Assembly (NCBI RefSeq): GCF_024623725.1
Contig: NZ_JANKHG010000017.1
Location: 535,265 to 599,264 of the forward strand
Direction of reading: 5' to 3'
DNA length: 64,000 bases
DNA from: Limnobacter parvus
GTDB taxonomy: Bacteria > Pseudomonadota > Gammaproteobacteria > Burkholderiales > Burkholderiaceae_B
Position numbers and translations under genes: made by a program. Under the pieces are notes generated by a model. The model was not told the origin of the DNA and made no database searches. It worked only from the letters and a program-made list of their open reading frames with translations. Numbering within the stretch: position 1 is the stretch's first letter; every line of letters begins with the position of its first letter. Shown here one piece after another: positions 46,002-57,625 of this stretch.

Positions 46002-48174
46002 CCTGTGGGGCGGTGTGGAATGTACCGTCGCCCGAATTGGCGATCGCTACGTCGATCAACTTCACACCACTGGGCACCACAATCGAATTACTGATTTGGA
46101 TCTGTTTGCGGGCCTTGGGTTAAAAGCACTGCGTTACCCAGTGCTTTGGGAACGCATAGCACCCGAGCACCCAGACCTGTGCGATTGGTCATGGACAGAT
46201 GCCCGCTTGGGGCGCTTGCGTGAACTGGGAATCGAGCCGATTTTAACGTTGGTTCACCACGGAAGTGGGCCCCGTTATACCAGCCTTTCCGACGACCGGT
46301 TTGCTCAAAAGCTCGCGGATTTTGCCGGTCGCGTGGCCGAACGTTATCCATGGGCAACAGCCTACACCCCCGTGAATGAGCCGCTTACCACTGCCCGTTT
46401 CAGCGGTTTGTATGGCCATTGGTATCCGCATGGGCAAGATGCAAAACTGTTTCTGCGCATGCTGTTCAATCAGCTTGATGGAATCAGGTTGAGCATGGCT
46501 GCGATTCGCGCTGTCAACCCCGCAGCCACGCTGATTCAAACTGACGATTTGGGTTATACCTGGTCAACACCTGAACTTGCCTATCAGGCTGATTTCGAAA
46601 ACCAGCGGCGCTGGCTGTCATGGGACGTACTGTGTGGTCGAGTAAATCGCGAACACCCGCTGTGGGAATATGTTCTAGGCCACGGTATTGGGCAGCATGA
46701 ACTTGAAAGTTGGCTCGTTGCGCCCTGCTCGCCCAGTGTGATTGGTGTCAATCATTACCTGACCAGCGAGCGTTTTCTAGACGAGAACCTGCAGAAATAT
46801 CAGGACAGCTCCTGGGGGGGCAACGGCCGCCAGCGCTATGCCGATGTCGAAGCGCAACGGGTGCTTGCCGATGGTGGGTTTGGCCCCCACACACTTTTAC
46901 AGCAGGCGTGGCAACGTTACCAATTGCCGCTTGCGGTCACTGAAGTTCACAACGGTTGCACGCGCGATGAGCAAATGCGCTGGTTTGCAGAAATGTGGCG
47001 CGCAGCCTTGCGACTTCAAGCGGAAGGAGTGGACATACGTGCAATCACTGCCTGGTCGCTGCTTGGCGCAACCGACTGGAACAGCATATTGACGCGCTTG
47101 GGGGGGTATTACGAGCCCGGCATATTCGATATTCGTGCTGGACAACCGCGTGCTACTGCCATGGTTAAACTACTGCACGACCTTCATAACGGTGGATTGT
47201 GTGATCACCCTGTGCTCGACTCGCCCGGCTGGTGGCACCGCGCCGACCGGTTGAGCTATGCACCGATCAAATGCGTTGGATCAGAACCGATCGCTACATC
47301 TGTGTGCCCGATTGGCTACCCAAACAAACCGCGCGCGTTACTCATCATCGGTGCAAAAGGCACGCTTGGTCGCGCGCTTGCTCGTGCCTGCACCCAACGT
47401 GCCCTTCCACATCACTTGCTAAGCCGTGAAATTCTGGATATTTCGGACCCCAATGCAGTTGAGCGGGTGCTTGCCGATTTAAAACCCTGGGCGGTGATCA
47501 ACGCCGCCGGCTGTGTGGATGTGGACCTGGCCGAGTTTGAGATAGAACGTTGCTGGCGCGACAACTGCATTGGCCCCATGCAACTTGCAGAGACCTGCGC
47601 GCAGCTTGGCATTCCCATGCTGACATTCTCAAGCGATCTGGTATTTGATGGAACCAAGGCGGGGGCCTATCTCGAAACTGATGAAGTCGCCCCATTGAAT
47701 GTGTATGGGAAAAGTAAAGCGGGTGCAGAGCAGTTGGTTTTGGCAAGACACTCCGATGCATTGATTATTCGTACAAGTGCATTTTTTTGCGCTTTTGACC
47801 CCCATAACTTCGCAACTCAAACGCTTGCACGTTTGAGGACTGGCAAAGCGGTCGACGCAGTGGATAGCGTTGCTGTTTCGCCCACCTATATTCCTGATTT
47901 GGTCAATCACTCGATTGATCTCTTAATAGATGGCGAAAAAGGTATTTGGCATCTCTCCAATCTAGGTTCAATTAGTTGGTACGAATTCGCATTTGAACTT
48001 GCGAATGCCTGTGGTCAGCAAAAGGAGCTAGTCAGGCGTGCAGCACCCGCAGAAGCAGGCTGGATTGCTTGTAGGCCTGTAAACAGCATATTGCAGAGTT
48101 GTCGCTCTAATATTATGCCAACATTTGACTCGGCGTTTGGGCGGTTTATCGATTTTCAAAAACAAAATATTTAA
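45970..48174 (+). CDS. GH1-family glycosidase fused to RmlD-like sugar-nucleotide reductase
   Basis: A 734-residue fusion. Residues 1 to about 415 are GH1-like, with acid/base Glu137 in TPVNEPLT and nucleophile Glu325 in VTEVHNG, where the usual TENG box has two extra residues. Residues from about 455 form an RmlD-type reductase with the NAD motif LIIGAKGTLGRAL and catalytic Tyr579/Lys583 (YGKSK). RmlD makes dTDP-L-rhamnose. ATG 45970 is preferred to ATG 45952 because GGAAG lies upstream. It overlaps the glf fusion by 32 nt, so the two are coupled. Confidence 0.87.
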   Translation: MNAPSNPLSLDLWGGVECTVARIGDRYVDQLHTTGHHNRITDLDLFAGLGLKALRYPVLWERIAPEHPDLCDWSWTDARLGRLRELGIEPILTLVHHGSGPRYTSLSDDRFAQKLADFAGRVAERYPWATAYTPVNEPLTTARFSGLYGHWYPHGQDAKLFLRMLFNQLDGIRLSMAAIRAVNPAATLIQTDDLGYTWSTPELAYQADFENQRRWLSWDVLCGRVNREHPLWEYVLGHGIGQHELESWLVAPCSPSVIGVNHYLTSERFLDENLQKYQDSSWGGNGRQRYADVEAQRVLADGGFGPHTLLQQAWQRYQLPLAVTEVHNGCTRDEQMRWFAEMWRAALRLQAEGVDIRAITAWSLLGATDWNSILTRLGGYYEPGIFDIRAGQPRATAMVKLLHDLHNGGLCDHPVLDSPGWWHRADRLSYAPIKCVGSEPIATSVCPIGYPNKPRALLIIGAKGTLGRALARACTQRALPHHLLSREILDISDPNAVERVLADLKPWAVINAAGCVDVDLAEFEIERCWRDNCIGPMQLAETCAQLGIPMLTFSSDLVFDGTKAGAYLETDEVAPLNVYGKSKAGAEQLVLARHSDALIIRTSAFFCAFDPHNFATQTLARLRTGKAVDAVDSVAVSPTYIPDLVNHSIDLLIDGEKGIWHLSNLGSISWYEFAFELANACGQQKELVRRAAPAEAGWIACRPVNSILQSCRSNIMPTFDSAFGRFIDFQKQNI

Positions 48175-48216
48175 TTATAAATACAATATATTTGCAGATC
48201 ATATAACAGCATAGAA

Positions 48217-50226
48217 TCAATGTAACTGTAGTAAGATTTTCTCAATACAGCTGTCTTTGGGGTGCATGCCATCGAAAAATTCTTCTGATGTACAGCCAAC
48301 TGTTTCAGGATTATATGAACCAATAATTTTTATCCCATGATTGCTCGAGATTTTCTTAAAGATTTCCTCAATCAATAAAAATGGCTGATTCTCGTTCTTC
48401 ATCTGCTTATAAAGTATTGGATGATATGGGGTTAGTACCAATACTACCTGTTGATGAGATGCAATTTTTTTAATTAATGCATCAAGTGTAATTTTCGCCT
48501 CGTCTGAATAAATGTAATTTGACATCCCGTAATTTAAAAAACTCAATGCACCCCTTTCAACTTCTACTTGAGACTTGTTCGCGTACAGAGTGTTATAAAC
48601 CCGACTGCCATCTTTTCTTACTTTGTCTATCAATGACGGAGAATCGTCCGATGATCTAATATCACTTATGTTAATCGAATTGTATAGATTTACAATTTTC
48701 TCATTAAACAACAGCGTCTCTTTTTCCGTATCAGGCTGATTTTCAGCTTTCATATTCAAATCGACCAAAGCCTTGTTGTATTCAGACCCAAGCGTCTTCC
48801 ACCTGTCTTGCCCGGAATTGGAATTGAAAATCCACGGATCTGCACCAATAAGAAATGTAGTGGGGTTGAACTTATCCGATGACATTTCCCAAATAGCGAC
48901 TATATCTTCAATTGATGCACCACTGACCGACAAATTAAGTGTTCGACTTTTCGTAAACTCACTTCCGATCTGCATGACTCTGGATGAACCAATGACGATC
49001 GTATGCGGATTTTCTGTCTCATACTTTATTCGAGCTTTGATGAATTTTCTTTCGTCGGAATTAGAGAAAAAAATCGCCGGGCTACGCGACAGTTCTTTCG
49101 CCATAGTATCTTCTGGCCGAAAGTCAATTTTTGCGGTGAATAATCCAAATAATACAAATAATCCACCTGTTAACGAAGAAAAAATAAAGATTGATTTTCG
49201 ATCTAAGTATAATTTTGAGCGAAACAGATTTTCCACATACTTCCAACTAAAATATGATAGAAAAAATACAAATAAAATTAGAAGTAATCGGAAGATGTAA
49301 TCAACTTGTGGGTTTACATATCGCACAAAAGCAAAGACTGGTTGATGCCAAAGATATGCGCTGTAGCTGACTAATCCGATTCCCACGAATATTTTATTGC
49401 CAATCAGGTTTGCGACAATTGTTCCTTGCCGCGCAAATACAATGATTAGTAGTGTGCCAATCGTTGGAACAAGTGCATAGAATCCGGGAAATGACGTGGC
49501 TTTGTTATAAAAAAATACAGAGTAAAAAATCAGTAGCAGACCAAACGATCCAGCAATTTCATGAAAATTGTGATTGGGTGTCTTGTCATCCATATTTGAC
49601 AAGTAGAAAGCCGCAAACGCACCGATTAATAGTTCCCATCCCCGCGTAAGCAATAAAAAGAAAGCAGCCGTAGGTTTTGCATACACACCCCATTGAGCTA
49701 AAGCGAGGCTCGCAATAAAGAAGACGCCGAGCAGTGTTAGTAACCTGCGCTTTCCACGCCGCCAAAAGAACATTAGAAACAATGGAAATAGAACGTAATA
49801 TTGCTCTTCTACAGCCAAACTCCAAGTGTGCAACAGTGGCTTTAGTTCGGCTGCTGTTTCAAAATATCCTCCAGCTCCCCAAAAGAAAAAATTTGAAACA
49901 AATAGAGGCACTGCCGCAAGGCTTTTTGAGAAGTTTGTCAGCTCCGCCGCCGGCAAAATGATCCATGCAAAAGGTATGCAGACGAGCATGACAAGAAACA
50001 TGACCGGCAAAATTCGTCGTGCTCGTCGCTCATAAAAATTAACGAGCGAAAATCTATTCGCGTCAAGCTCAGTAATGATGATGGTTGTAATCAAATAACC
50101 ACTGATTACAAAAAATACGTCTACTCCGACAAAGCCCCCACTAAAGGTTTCAAAACCAGCGTGGAACAATATGACCGGGAGAACAGCAAGCGCTCTAAGT
50201 CCGTCTATCTCTCGTCTGTAGTCCAT
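48217..50226 (-). CDS. OafA/PatB-type surface-glycan acyltransferase with SGNH-like domain
   Basis: A 669-residue membrane acyltransferase (acyltransferase-3 family). The N-terminus has the motif EIDGLRALAVLPVILFHAG and FVGVDVFFVISGYLI, followed by about ten membrane helices to about residue 360. The C-terminal region is SGNH-like, with IVIGSSRVMQIG as a possible block I and a late DGMHP with Asp/His. Such proteins O-acetylate LPS O-antigen or peptidoglycan. The gene is visibly richer in A and T than its neighbours, suggesting transfer. It converges on the GH1-RmlD gene. Confidence 0.9.
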   Translation of the reverse strand: MDYRREIDGLRALAVLPVILFHAGFETFSGGFVGVDVFFVISGYLITTIIITELDANRFSLVNFYERRARRILPVMFLVMLVCIPFAWIILPAAELTNFSKSLAAVPLFVSNFFFWGAGGYFETAAELKPLLHTWSLAVEEQYYVLFPLFLMFFWRRGKRRLLTLLGVFFIASLALAQWGVYAKPTAAFFLLLTRGWELLIGAFAAFYLSNMDDKTPNHNFHEIAGSFGLLLIFYSVFFYNKATSFPGFYALVPTIGTLLIIVFARQGTIVANLIGNKIFVGIGLVSYSAYLWHQPVFAFVRYVNPQVDYIFRLLLILFVFFLSYFSWKYVENLFRSKLYLDRKSIFIFSSLTGGLFVLFGLFTAKIDFRPEDTMAKELSRSPAIFFSNSDERKFIKARIKYETENPHTIVIGSSRVMQIGSEFTKSRTLNLSVSGASIEDIVAIWEMSSDKFNPTTFLIGADPWIFNSNSGQDRWKTLGSEYNKALVDLNMKAENQPDTEKETLLFNEKIVNLYNSINISDIRSSDDSPSLIDKVRKDGSRVYNTLYANKSQVEVERGALSFLNYGMSNYIYSDEAKITLDALIKKIASHQQVVLVLTPYHPILYKQMKNENQPFLLIEEIFKKISSNHGIKIIGSYNPETVGCTSEEFFDGMHPKDSCIEKILLQLH

Positions 50227-50347
50227 GCTGTGAGTGCTTTACGCGCTATGTCAATAAACAATTCAATCTGCAGATTCGCAACGGTCCGCCAGCGTGGAAA
50301 TTGTTATGGTGATGTTTCTTCTACTTGGAGGACGCGTCCCCTATTTC

Positions 50348-51970
50348 CTACTCCCACTCTATTGTGGCCGGTGGTTTCCCAGACACGTCATACACTACCC
50401 GGTTCACGCCCCGCACTTCGTTGATAATGCGGTTGGAAACTCGCCCCAGCAATAAATACGGCAGATGCGCCCAATGCGCTGTCATGAAATCCTGGGTTTG
50501 TACGGCGCGTATAGCCACCACGTATTCATAAGTACGGCCATCGCCCATAACACCCACTGATTTCACAGGCAGGAATACTGCGAAGGCTTGACTGGTCAGG
50601 TCATACCAGGATTTACCAATTTGTTCCTCAGAGCACAATTCAGCCGCGGCGTCTTTGGACGTGGCTTTGGTATTGCGCAATTCTTCGATAAAAACGGCGT
50701 CGGCACGCTGTAAAATTTCAGCGTATTCTGCTTTCACTTCGCCTAAAATTCGAACGCCAAGGCCCGGGCCTGGGAACGGGTGGCGATACACCATTTCAGG
50801 GTCAAGTCCAAGTTCTACGCCCAGCTTGCGCACTTCGTCCTTGAACAAATCGCGCAGGGGTTCGAGCAGTTTCAGGTTTAGTGTGTCTGGAAGTCCGCCT
50901 ACATTGTGGTGGCTTTTGATGCTGGTGGCTTTGCCTGTTTTTGCACCGGCCGATTCAATTACATCGGGATAAATCGTACCTTGAGCCAGCCATTTGGCGT
51001 TGGCCCGAACTTCCGCTTCGCGCTGGAACACGTCCACAAAAGCCTTGCCAATAATTTTTCTCTTGGCTTCGGGGTCGGTCACGCCTTTCAGTTGCCCCAT
51101 GAATTCTTCGGTGGCGTTGACATGCACCACACGCACACCCAAATGCTTGGCGAAAGTCTCCATGACCTGTTCGCCCTCTTTAAAGCGCAGCAAACCATGG
51201 TCTACAAACACGCAGGTCAGTTGGTCGCCAATGGCTTTGTGAATCAGGGCTGCGGCTACAGACGAGTCCACCCCGCCAGACAATCCCAGAATTACTTCGT
51301 CGCTACCCACCTGGGCGCGAATGCGTTCCACGGCTTCGTCGACAAAGCTGGGCATGGACCAATCGCCCTTGCAGCCACAAATGTCTCGGACGAAGCGGGC
51401 CAAAATTTCTTTGCCCTTTTTGGTGTGGGTTACTTCGGGGTGAAACTGCACGGCGTAAAAATTGCGCGTCTCATCGGCCATGCCTGCAATTGGGCATGAC
51501 GTCGTTGAAGCCATCAATTTGAAGTTGGGTGGCAATTCGGTGACTTTGTCACCGTGGCTCATCCACACATTCAGCAGCCCATGGCCCTGCTCATTGGTTT
51601 CATCCTGAATGCCATCAAACAGCTTGGTGTGACCGTGGGCACGAATTTGCGCGTGGCCAAATTCGCGTACTGTACCGGCTTCTACTTTGCCACCCAGCTG
51701 CATGGCCATGGTCTGCATGCCATAGCAAATGCCCAACACCGGCACGCCCAACTCAAACACCAACTGGGGCGCTTTGTCGGTGGTTTCTTCGTAAGCAGAC
51801 TGATGGCTGCCTGAAAGAATAATGCCCGAAGCGCCATATTCCTGTATTCGCTGTGGATCAGCATCGCAAGGCAAAATTTCGCAGAAAACACCGCTTTCAC
51901 GAACTCGTCGGGCAATTAGCTGAGTAACCTGTGACCCGAAATCGAGTACCAATATTTTTTGATGATTCAT
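50348..51970 (-). CDS. guaA: GMP synthase (glutamine-hydrolysing)
   Basis: Converts XMP to GMP with glutamine and ATP. The 540-residue product has a class I glutaminase domain with Cys82 in [10 protein letters not shown] and the FHPEVTHT His/Glu motif. The ATP-pyrophosphatase motif [10 protein letters not shown] follows near residue 230. The C-terminal dimerisation domain ends with [18 protein letters not shown]. It is downstream of guaB on the same strand, with a GAF/GGDEF-like gene between. The 121-bp gap to the acyltransferase start holds nothing I can identify. Confidence 0.97.
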   Translation of the reverse strand: MNHQKILVLDFGSQVTQLIARRVRESGVFCEILPCDADPQRIQEYGASGIILSGSHQSAYEETTDKAPQLVFELGVPVLGICYGMQTMAMQLGGKVEAGTVREFGHAQIRAHGHTKLFDGIQDETNEQGHGLLNVWMSHGDKVTELPPNFKLMASTTSCPIAGMADETRNFYAVQFHPEVTHTKKGKEILARFVRDICGCKGDWSMPSFVDEAVERIRAQVGSDEVILGLSGGVDSSVAAALIHKAIGDQLTCVFVDHGLLRFKEGEQVMETFAKHLGVRVVHVNATEEFMGQLKGVTDPEAKRKIIGKAFVDVFQREAEVRANAKWLAQGTIYPDVIESAGAKTGKATSIKSHHNVGGLPDTLNLKLLEPLRDLFKDEVRKLGVELGLDPEMVYRHPFPGPGLGVRILGEVKAEYAEILQRADAVFIEELRNTKATSKDAAAELCSEEQIGKSWYDLTSQAFAVFLPVKSVGVMGDGRTYEYVVAIRAVQTQDFMTAHWAHLPYLLLGRVSNRIINEVRGVNRVVYDVSGKPPATIEWE

Positions 51971-52027
51971 GAAAGTTTTCTTCGAATTTCTAAAAAGTTT
52001 TTGATTGTGAGAGCAGCGGCAAATTGA

Positions 52028-53020
52028 TCAATCCAGACTCAGGAGTTGATCCACAGCGGCCACGGCGGTTCGTTTCAGGCCGTCGCCGTTTAAGGTCAGA
52101 AAACGAATTTCCACGTCAACCAAGGCTTTAACACCGTGGGTTTCAAGTGTGGTTTCCGCAAAGCGCACTTTCAACTCTTCGATTAGACGAACCACCTCTG
52201 ATACTTTCATGCCGGAACAAACCGCCACAAATGCATCTGCCCCTAAAGATCCAACGCTTGATCCATTGGGCAATATATCGCGGATGATAGATGCTGTGAA
52301 CTTGCTGAAATCGACGACCCGGTCATGGCCAAAACGGCTCATGATTACGTCAAAAGAACTTAACTTGACATGGATCAGTGATAGTTCTTCGCCCAACCGT
52401 GCCGCATTCTCCATTTCCTTGTCGAGCAAGGCCTCAAACCCTCGCCTATTCCATGAGCCCACAATTGGGTCAATCAGCAGCGACCGTTGATTTTCAGATA
52501 ATTTCTGGATAAATCGAGAGACTACGGTGTCTTCAACTGGCTTTGCGACCTCGGCTTCAACCAGGCGGGCGAAGTCGCGCAGGTCACGTTTGTCCTCTGC
52601 TGAAAATGCGCGGGGCACGCTGTCTATTAGGCAAAGCGTGCCCAAGGGAATGCCAAATGCATCTTTGATCGGTTGCCCTGCGTAGAAGCGAATGCGTGGG
52701 CTGTCAACCACCAAGGGGTTGTCCATAAACCTTGGGTCCAACAATGCGTTTTCAACAATCAGCGGTTCATCAGTCAAAATGGCATGGCCGCAGAAAGACA
52801 CTTCCCTATCCGTTGAGCAGGCATTCAAGCCTTGAAGCGATTTAAACCATTGAATTTCCTTGTAAACAATGGTGACCAAAGCCGTGTCGATGTCGAAGTG
52901 CCGACACACCAAACGAGTGATTCGATCGAACCGTGCTTCCGATGGGGAGTAAATCATTCCCAGGTTTTGAATTGCGCGTGTTCGTTCTTCTTCGTTGTAA
53001 GGTATGTCGGGTTTCTGCAT
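52028..53020 (-). CDS. GAF domain protein with degenerate GGDEF domain
   Basis: A 330-residue cytoplasmic protein. A GAF domain spans about 25-160 (ALVTIVYKEIQWFKSLQGL, EVSFCGHAIL, GQPIKDAFGIPLGTLCLID). A GGDEF-like domain spans about 183-330: DPIVGSWNRRGFEALL matches the DxLTGLxNRR start, but the signature is GADAF (260-264) instead of GGDEF. Loss of the second glycine and the glutamate predicts no diguanylate cyclase activity, so it is probably a sensor or binding protein. It lies between guaB and guaA, GTP-pathway genes. Confidence 0.85.
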   Translation of the reverse strand: MQKPDIPYNEEERTRAIQNLGMIYSPSEARFDRITRLVCRHFDIDTALVTIVYKEIQWFKSLQGLNACSTDREVSFCGHAILTDEPLIVENALLDPRFMDNPLVVDSPRIRFYAGQPIKDAFGIPLGTLCLIDSVPRAFSAEDKRDLRDFARLVEAEVAKPVEDTVVSRFIQKLSENQRSLLIDPIVGSWNRRGFEALLDKEMENAARLGEELSLIHVKLSSFDVIMSRFGHDRVVDFSKFTASIIRDILPNGSSVGSLGADAFVAVCSGMKVSEVVRLIEELKVRFAETTLETHGVKALVDVEIRFLTLNGDGLKRTAVAAVDQLLSLD

Positions 53021-53043
53021 ATTGGCCTTTCGGTAGTGAATAG

Positions 53044-54948
<1,905 letters not shown>

Positions 54949-54952
<4 letters not shown>

Positions 54953-55395
54953 TGGCCTGCCCCGGAGTTGTGGAGAGTTTCAGCGCGTTGGATGAATGAG
55001 TCGACAAAGCTGTTGGCCAAACTTGTGAAAACCGGGCCAACCAATTGTTCAAGAATTTTGCTGGAAAACTCATACTCCAGTTTGAAATGAACCTTGCAGG
55101 CGTCTTGGGTCAGCTCGAGAAAGTGCCAGGTTCCTTCTAGAAGTGTGAACGGACCTTCAATCAACGTAACGTGAATTTCTTGATGTGGCAGGAGTCGATT
55201 CATGGTGCAGAAACTTTGTTTTACGCCCTTGAATGCAATTTCAACGGTGGCTTTCTCAAGATTGTTTTCTTGAGGCTCAATGCTGCCAGCACCACACCAT
55301 GGCAAAAATTTGGGGTAGTCGACCACATTGCGCACCAAATCGAACATTTGACGCGTTGAAAAATGAACAAGTACAGACTTCTCTACAATGGCCAT
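54949..55395 (-). CDS. ratA: RatA family (COQ10/START) protein
   Basis: A 148-residue START-fold protein. Starting at ATG 55395 it begins MAIVEKSVLVHFSTRQMFDLV and has DVVDYPKFLPWC-like sequence (VVDYPKFLPWCGAGS), WHFLELTQDACKVHF and a C-terminal helix with NSFVDSFIQRAE. E. coli RatA was described as inhibiting 70S assembly, while the fold matches COQ10 quinone-binding proteins, so function is open. It is divergent from smpB with about 100 nt between starts, the usual layout. Confidence 0.9.
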
Positions 55396-55497
55396 GAACG
55401 GTGCTTGGTGTGTTTCCCACTGAGGAGAAAGGATTAAACTCTCTATTTTAGCGTTTTTCACGCAGCGCCGCATCCAAAGGACATATTCGCCGAATTC

Positions 55498-55947
55498 ATG
55501 AGCATTATTGACAACAAAAAAGCAGGTTTTGATTACTTCATTGAAGAGAAGTACGAAGCAGGAATTGCATTGGAAGGCTGGGAAGTCAAATCAATTCGCG
55601 ATGGCCGCGTGCAAATCAAGGAAAGTCACATTGTGGTTCGCAATGGGGAATTGTGGCTTTTGAATTGCCACATTTCACCGTTGACCAGCGCGTCGACACA
55701 TGTGAACCCAGTGAACACCCGCACTCGCAAGTTGTTAATGCACAAAAAAGAAATCAACCGCTTGATCGGTAAGGTGGAGCAAAAGGGTTACTCGCTGGTG
55801 CCATTGAACATGCATTTCAAAAATGGCCGGGTAAAAGTCGACATGGCGCTGGCCAAGGGCAAGAAGCAACATGACAAGCGCGACACGCTGAAAGACAAAG
55901 ACTGGAAACGAGAGCAGGAACGGTTGATGAAGATTCACCGAACCTGA
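55498..55947 (+). CDS. smpB: SsrA-binding protein
   Basis: SmpB binds tmRNA and delivers it to stalled ribosomes in trans-translation. The 149-residue product begins [22 protein letters not shown] and has [18 protein letters not shown] and the basic C-terminal tail ([21 protein letters not shown], then ERLMKIHRT) that occupies the mRNA channel. Length is normal. No ssrA gene was found in this window. It is followed by the second copy of the dispersed hairpin element. Confidence 0.97.
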   Translation: MSIIDNKKAGFDYFIEEKYEAGIALEGWEVKSIRDGRVQIKESHIVVRNGELWLLNCHISPLTSASTHVNPVNTRTRKLLMHKKEINRLIGKVEQKGYSLVPLNMHFKNGRVKVDMALAKGKKQHDKRDTLKDKDWKREQERLMKIHRT

Positions 55948-56022
55948 ATTTTGCTGGTGATTGCGAAGTCACATCGGGTTCAGCTTGCAAGATGCTGCAG
56001 ATTGTGGGGGTTTGCAGCAGCG

Positions 56023-56190
56023 TTGCATCATTTTGCCGATTCAGGATCAAGTCGCCCGGTTTGATTCGCAGCGAAGGGCGACCTGCAAGGTCGATGCGAA
56101 GACGCTTTGGCGTTTCGCATTCCCTGAGCCAGAATCTAAAATGGGGAATTCGACTTGATCAAGGCGAAATGATGTACGCAATGCAAAGCC
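56023..56190. repeat. Dispersed two-hairpin intergenic element, copy B
   Basis: Second copy of the element at 39785-39953. Hairpin 1 is CGACCT/AGGTCG with a GCA loop (56079-56093). Hairpin 2 is ATGCGAA-g-ACGC/GCGT-TTCGCAT with a TTTG loop (56094-56120). Hairpin 1 differs from copy A at three stem positions, but all three pairs are maintained. A further 7-bp stem, TGCTGCA/TGCAGCA (55993-55999 with 56013-56019), lies just upstream. The element fills the 280-bp gap between smpB and the convergent stomatin gene; no gene is seen there. Confidence 0.75.
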
Positions 56191-56227
56191 AATAGCAAAA
56201 CTCGCCTCTCACTTGTCAAATCTAATC

Positions 56228-57133
56228 TCATTTCCCTTGCTTCACCACCTGCATGGCTGCAGCAACCATCGATCCCATGTTCGACAAATCACCAGGCAGA
56301 ATCAGCGTATTGCCCACCTTGGCTACACCCGAGAACGCTTCAATGTACTGCTCGGCGACTTTCAGGTTAACCGCTTCCATGCCGCCTGGCTCGGCAACAG
56401 CTGCTGCAATTTTACGCAAAGCATCTGCCGTGGCTTCTGCGATTTCTTTAATCGCACCAGCTTCACCTTGTGCACGATTAATCGCGGCGATCCGGTCGCC
56501 TTCAGAACGCGCAATCGAGGATTCCCGCTCGCCATTGGCAATGTTGATTTGTTCCTGCTTGCGTCCTTCAGAGGCAGCGATCAGCGCTCGCTTTTCACGT
56601 TCGGCCGTAATTTGAGCCTGCATTGACAGTAAAATCTCACGAGGCGGAGTCAAGTCTTTGATTTCATAGCGTAATACCTTGACTCCCCAGTTCAGTGCGG
56701 CTTCATCAAGCGCTTGAACAATTGCAGCGTTGATCAGGTCGCGTTCTTCAAAGGTCTTGTCCAGTTCCATGCGGCCGATAATTGAACGCAAGGTGGTCTG
56801 GGCCAATTGGGTAATCGCGCTGATGTAGTCGCTGGACCCATAACTGGCCCTCATGGCGTCGGTCACCTGAAAATACAAAATACCATCCACTTGCAACTGA
56901 GTGTTGTCTTTGGTGATACACACCTGGCTGGGTACATCCAGCGGAATTTCCTTCAGAGAATGTTTGTATGAAACCCTTTCAATAAATGGCACCAAAAAAT
57001 TCAGGCCAGCTTGCAAGGTTCGATCGTACTTGCCCAAACGCTCAACTACCCAAGCACTTTGTTGGGGAACAATGCGCAATGCCTGACTGACAAATACGAT
57101 CGCCAGAATCAATATAACAATTGATACTTCCAT
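56228..57133 (-). CDS. SPFH/stomatin-like membrane protein (QmcA type)
   Basis: A 301-residue band-7 protein. One N-terminal membrane helix (VSIVILILAIVFVSQAL) is followed by the SPFH domain (about 20-190: VPQQSAWVVERLGKYDRTLQ, GLNFLVPFIERV, RMELDKTFEERD). A long alanine/glutamate-rich helix follows (AEREKRALIAASEGRKQEQ). Such proteins form oligomeric cages around membrane proteases or organise lipid domains. It lies 45 nt downstream of an NfeD-like gene, the classic stomatin operon partner. The QmcA assignment rests on layout. Confidence 0.93.
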   Translation of the reverse strand: MEVSIVILILAIVFVSQALRIVPQQSAWVVERLGKYDRTLQAGLNFLVPFIERVSYKHSLKEIPLDVPSQVCITKDNTQLQVDGILYFQVTDAMRASYGSSDYISAITQLAQTTLRSIIGRMELDKTFEERDLINAAIVQALDEAALNWGVKVLRYEIKDLTPPREILLSMQAQITAEREKRALIAASEGRKQEQINIANGERESSIARSEGDRIAAINRAQGEAGAIKEIAEATADALRKIAAAVAEPGGMEAVNLKVAEQYIEAFSGVAKVGNTLILPGDLSNMGSMVAAAMQVVKQGK

Positions 57134-57178
57134 GAATTTCTCCTTCGATTGGCCAGCCTTGGTAGAAGGCTGTACCGT

Positions 57179-57601
57179 TTAAGCGTGTGTGGAAATGCTT
57201 TTCACTTTCAGAACATTGCCCTGAACATCCACAATTTGATGCAAGCCAGTTACAGGCTGTGTGTCGGTGCTTTCAGCGGCCCAAGTGGCACCGCGGTATT
57301 GAACACTGGCAAGCCCGTTTGCATTCCAATGGGCAATTTCAAGTTTGTTGCCAATGTCGAGTAAATCGTTCTGCTTGTCGTTTTTGCTTCGCTTTACCGA
57401 CCGGTTGCGAAGAAGAAGGCTGCCAGCCACTGCAAATACAGCTGCCGCGCCTATTTGAATTTCAAGACCGTATCCAAGGTAGGCCATTAGCGCGCCGACA
57501 GACGCCCCCAGCGACACCATGAGCAAATAAAACGTGCCCGTGGTGATCTCGGCAATCAATAAAATTCCCGCCAATACCAGCCACAGTGAAAAATTGCTCA
57601 A
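57179..57601 (-). CDS. NfeD-like membrane protein
   Basis: A 140-residue short NfeD-type protein: two to three N-terminal helices (LWLVLAGILLIAEITTGTFYLL, GASVGALMAYLGYG, IGAAAVFAVAGSLLL), then a small OB-fold (about 75-140) with GLASVQYRGATWAAES and LHQIVDVQGNVLKVK. NfeD proteins pair with stomatin/SPFH partners, and here the SPFH gene follows on the same strand. The long serine-protease form is absent. It lies 24 nt downstream of ppsA. Confidence 0.92.
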   Translation of the reverse strand: MSNFSLWLVLAGILLIAEITTGTFYLLMVSLGASVGALMAYLGYGLEIQIGAAAVFAVAGSLLLRNRSVKRSKNDKQNDLLDIGNKLEIAHWNANGLASVQYRGATWAAESTDTQPVTGLHQIVDVQGNVLKVKSISTHA

Positions 57602-57625
57602 TGGTGTTGCTCCTTGTGCGAAGTG

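Noticed and set aside
55961-56195. Two short plus-strand frames (65 and 67 codons) after smpB
   Set aside because: They lie within the dispersed hairpin element, and the reading frame is not kept between the two copies.
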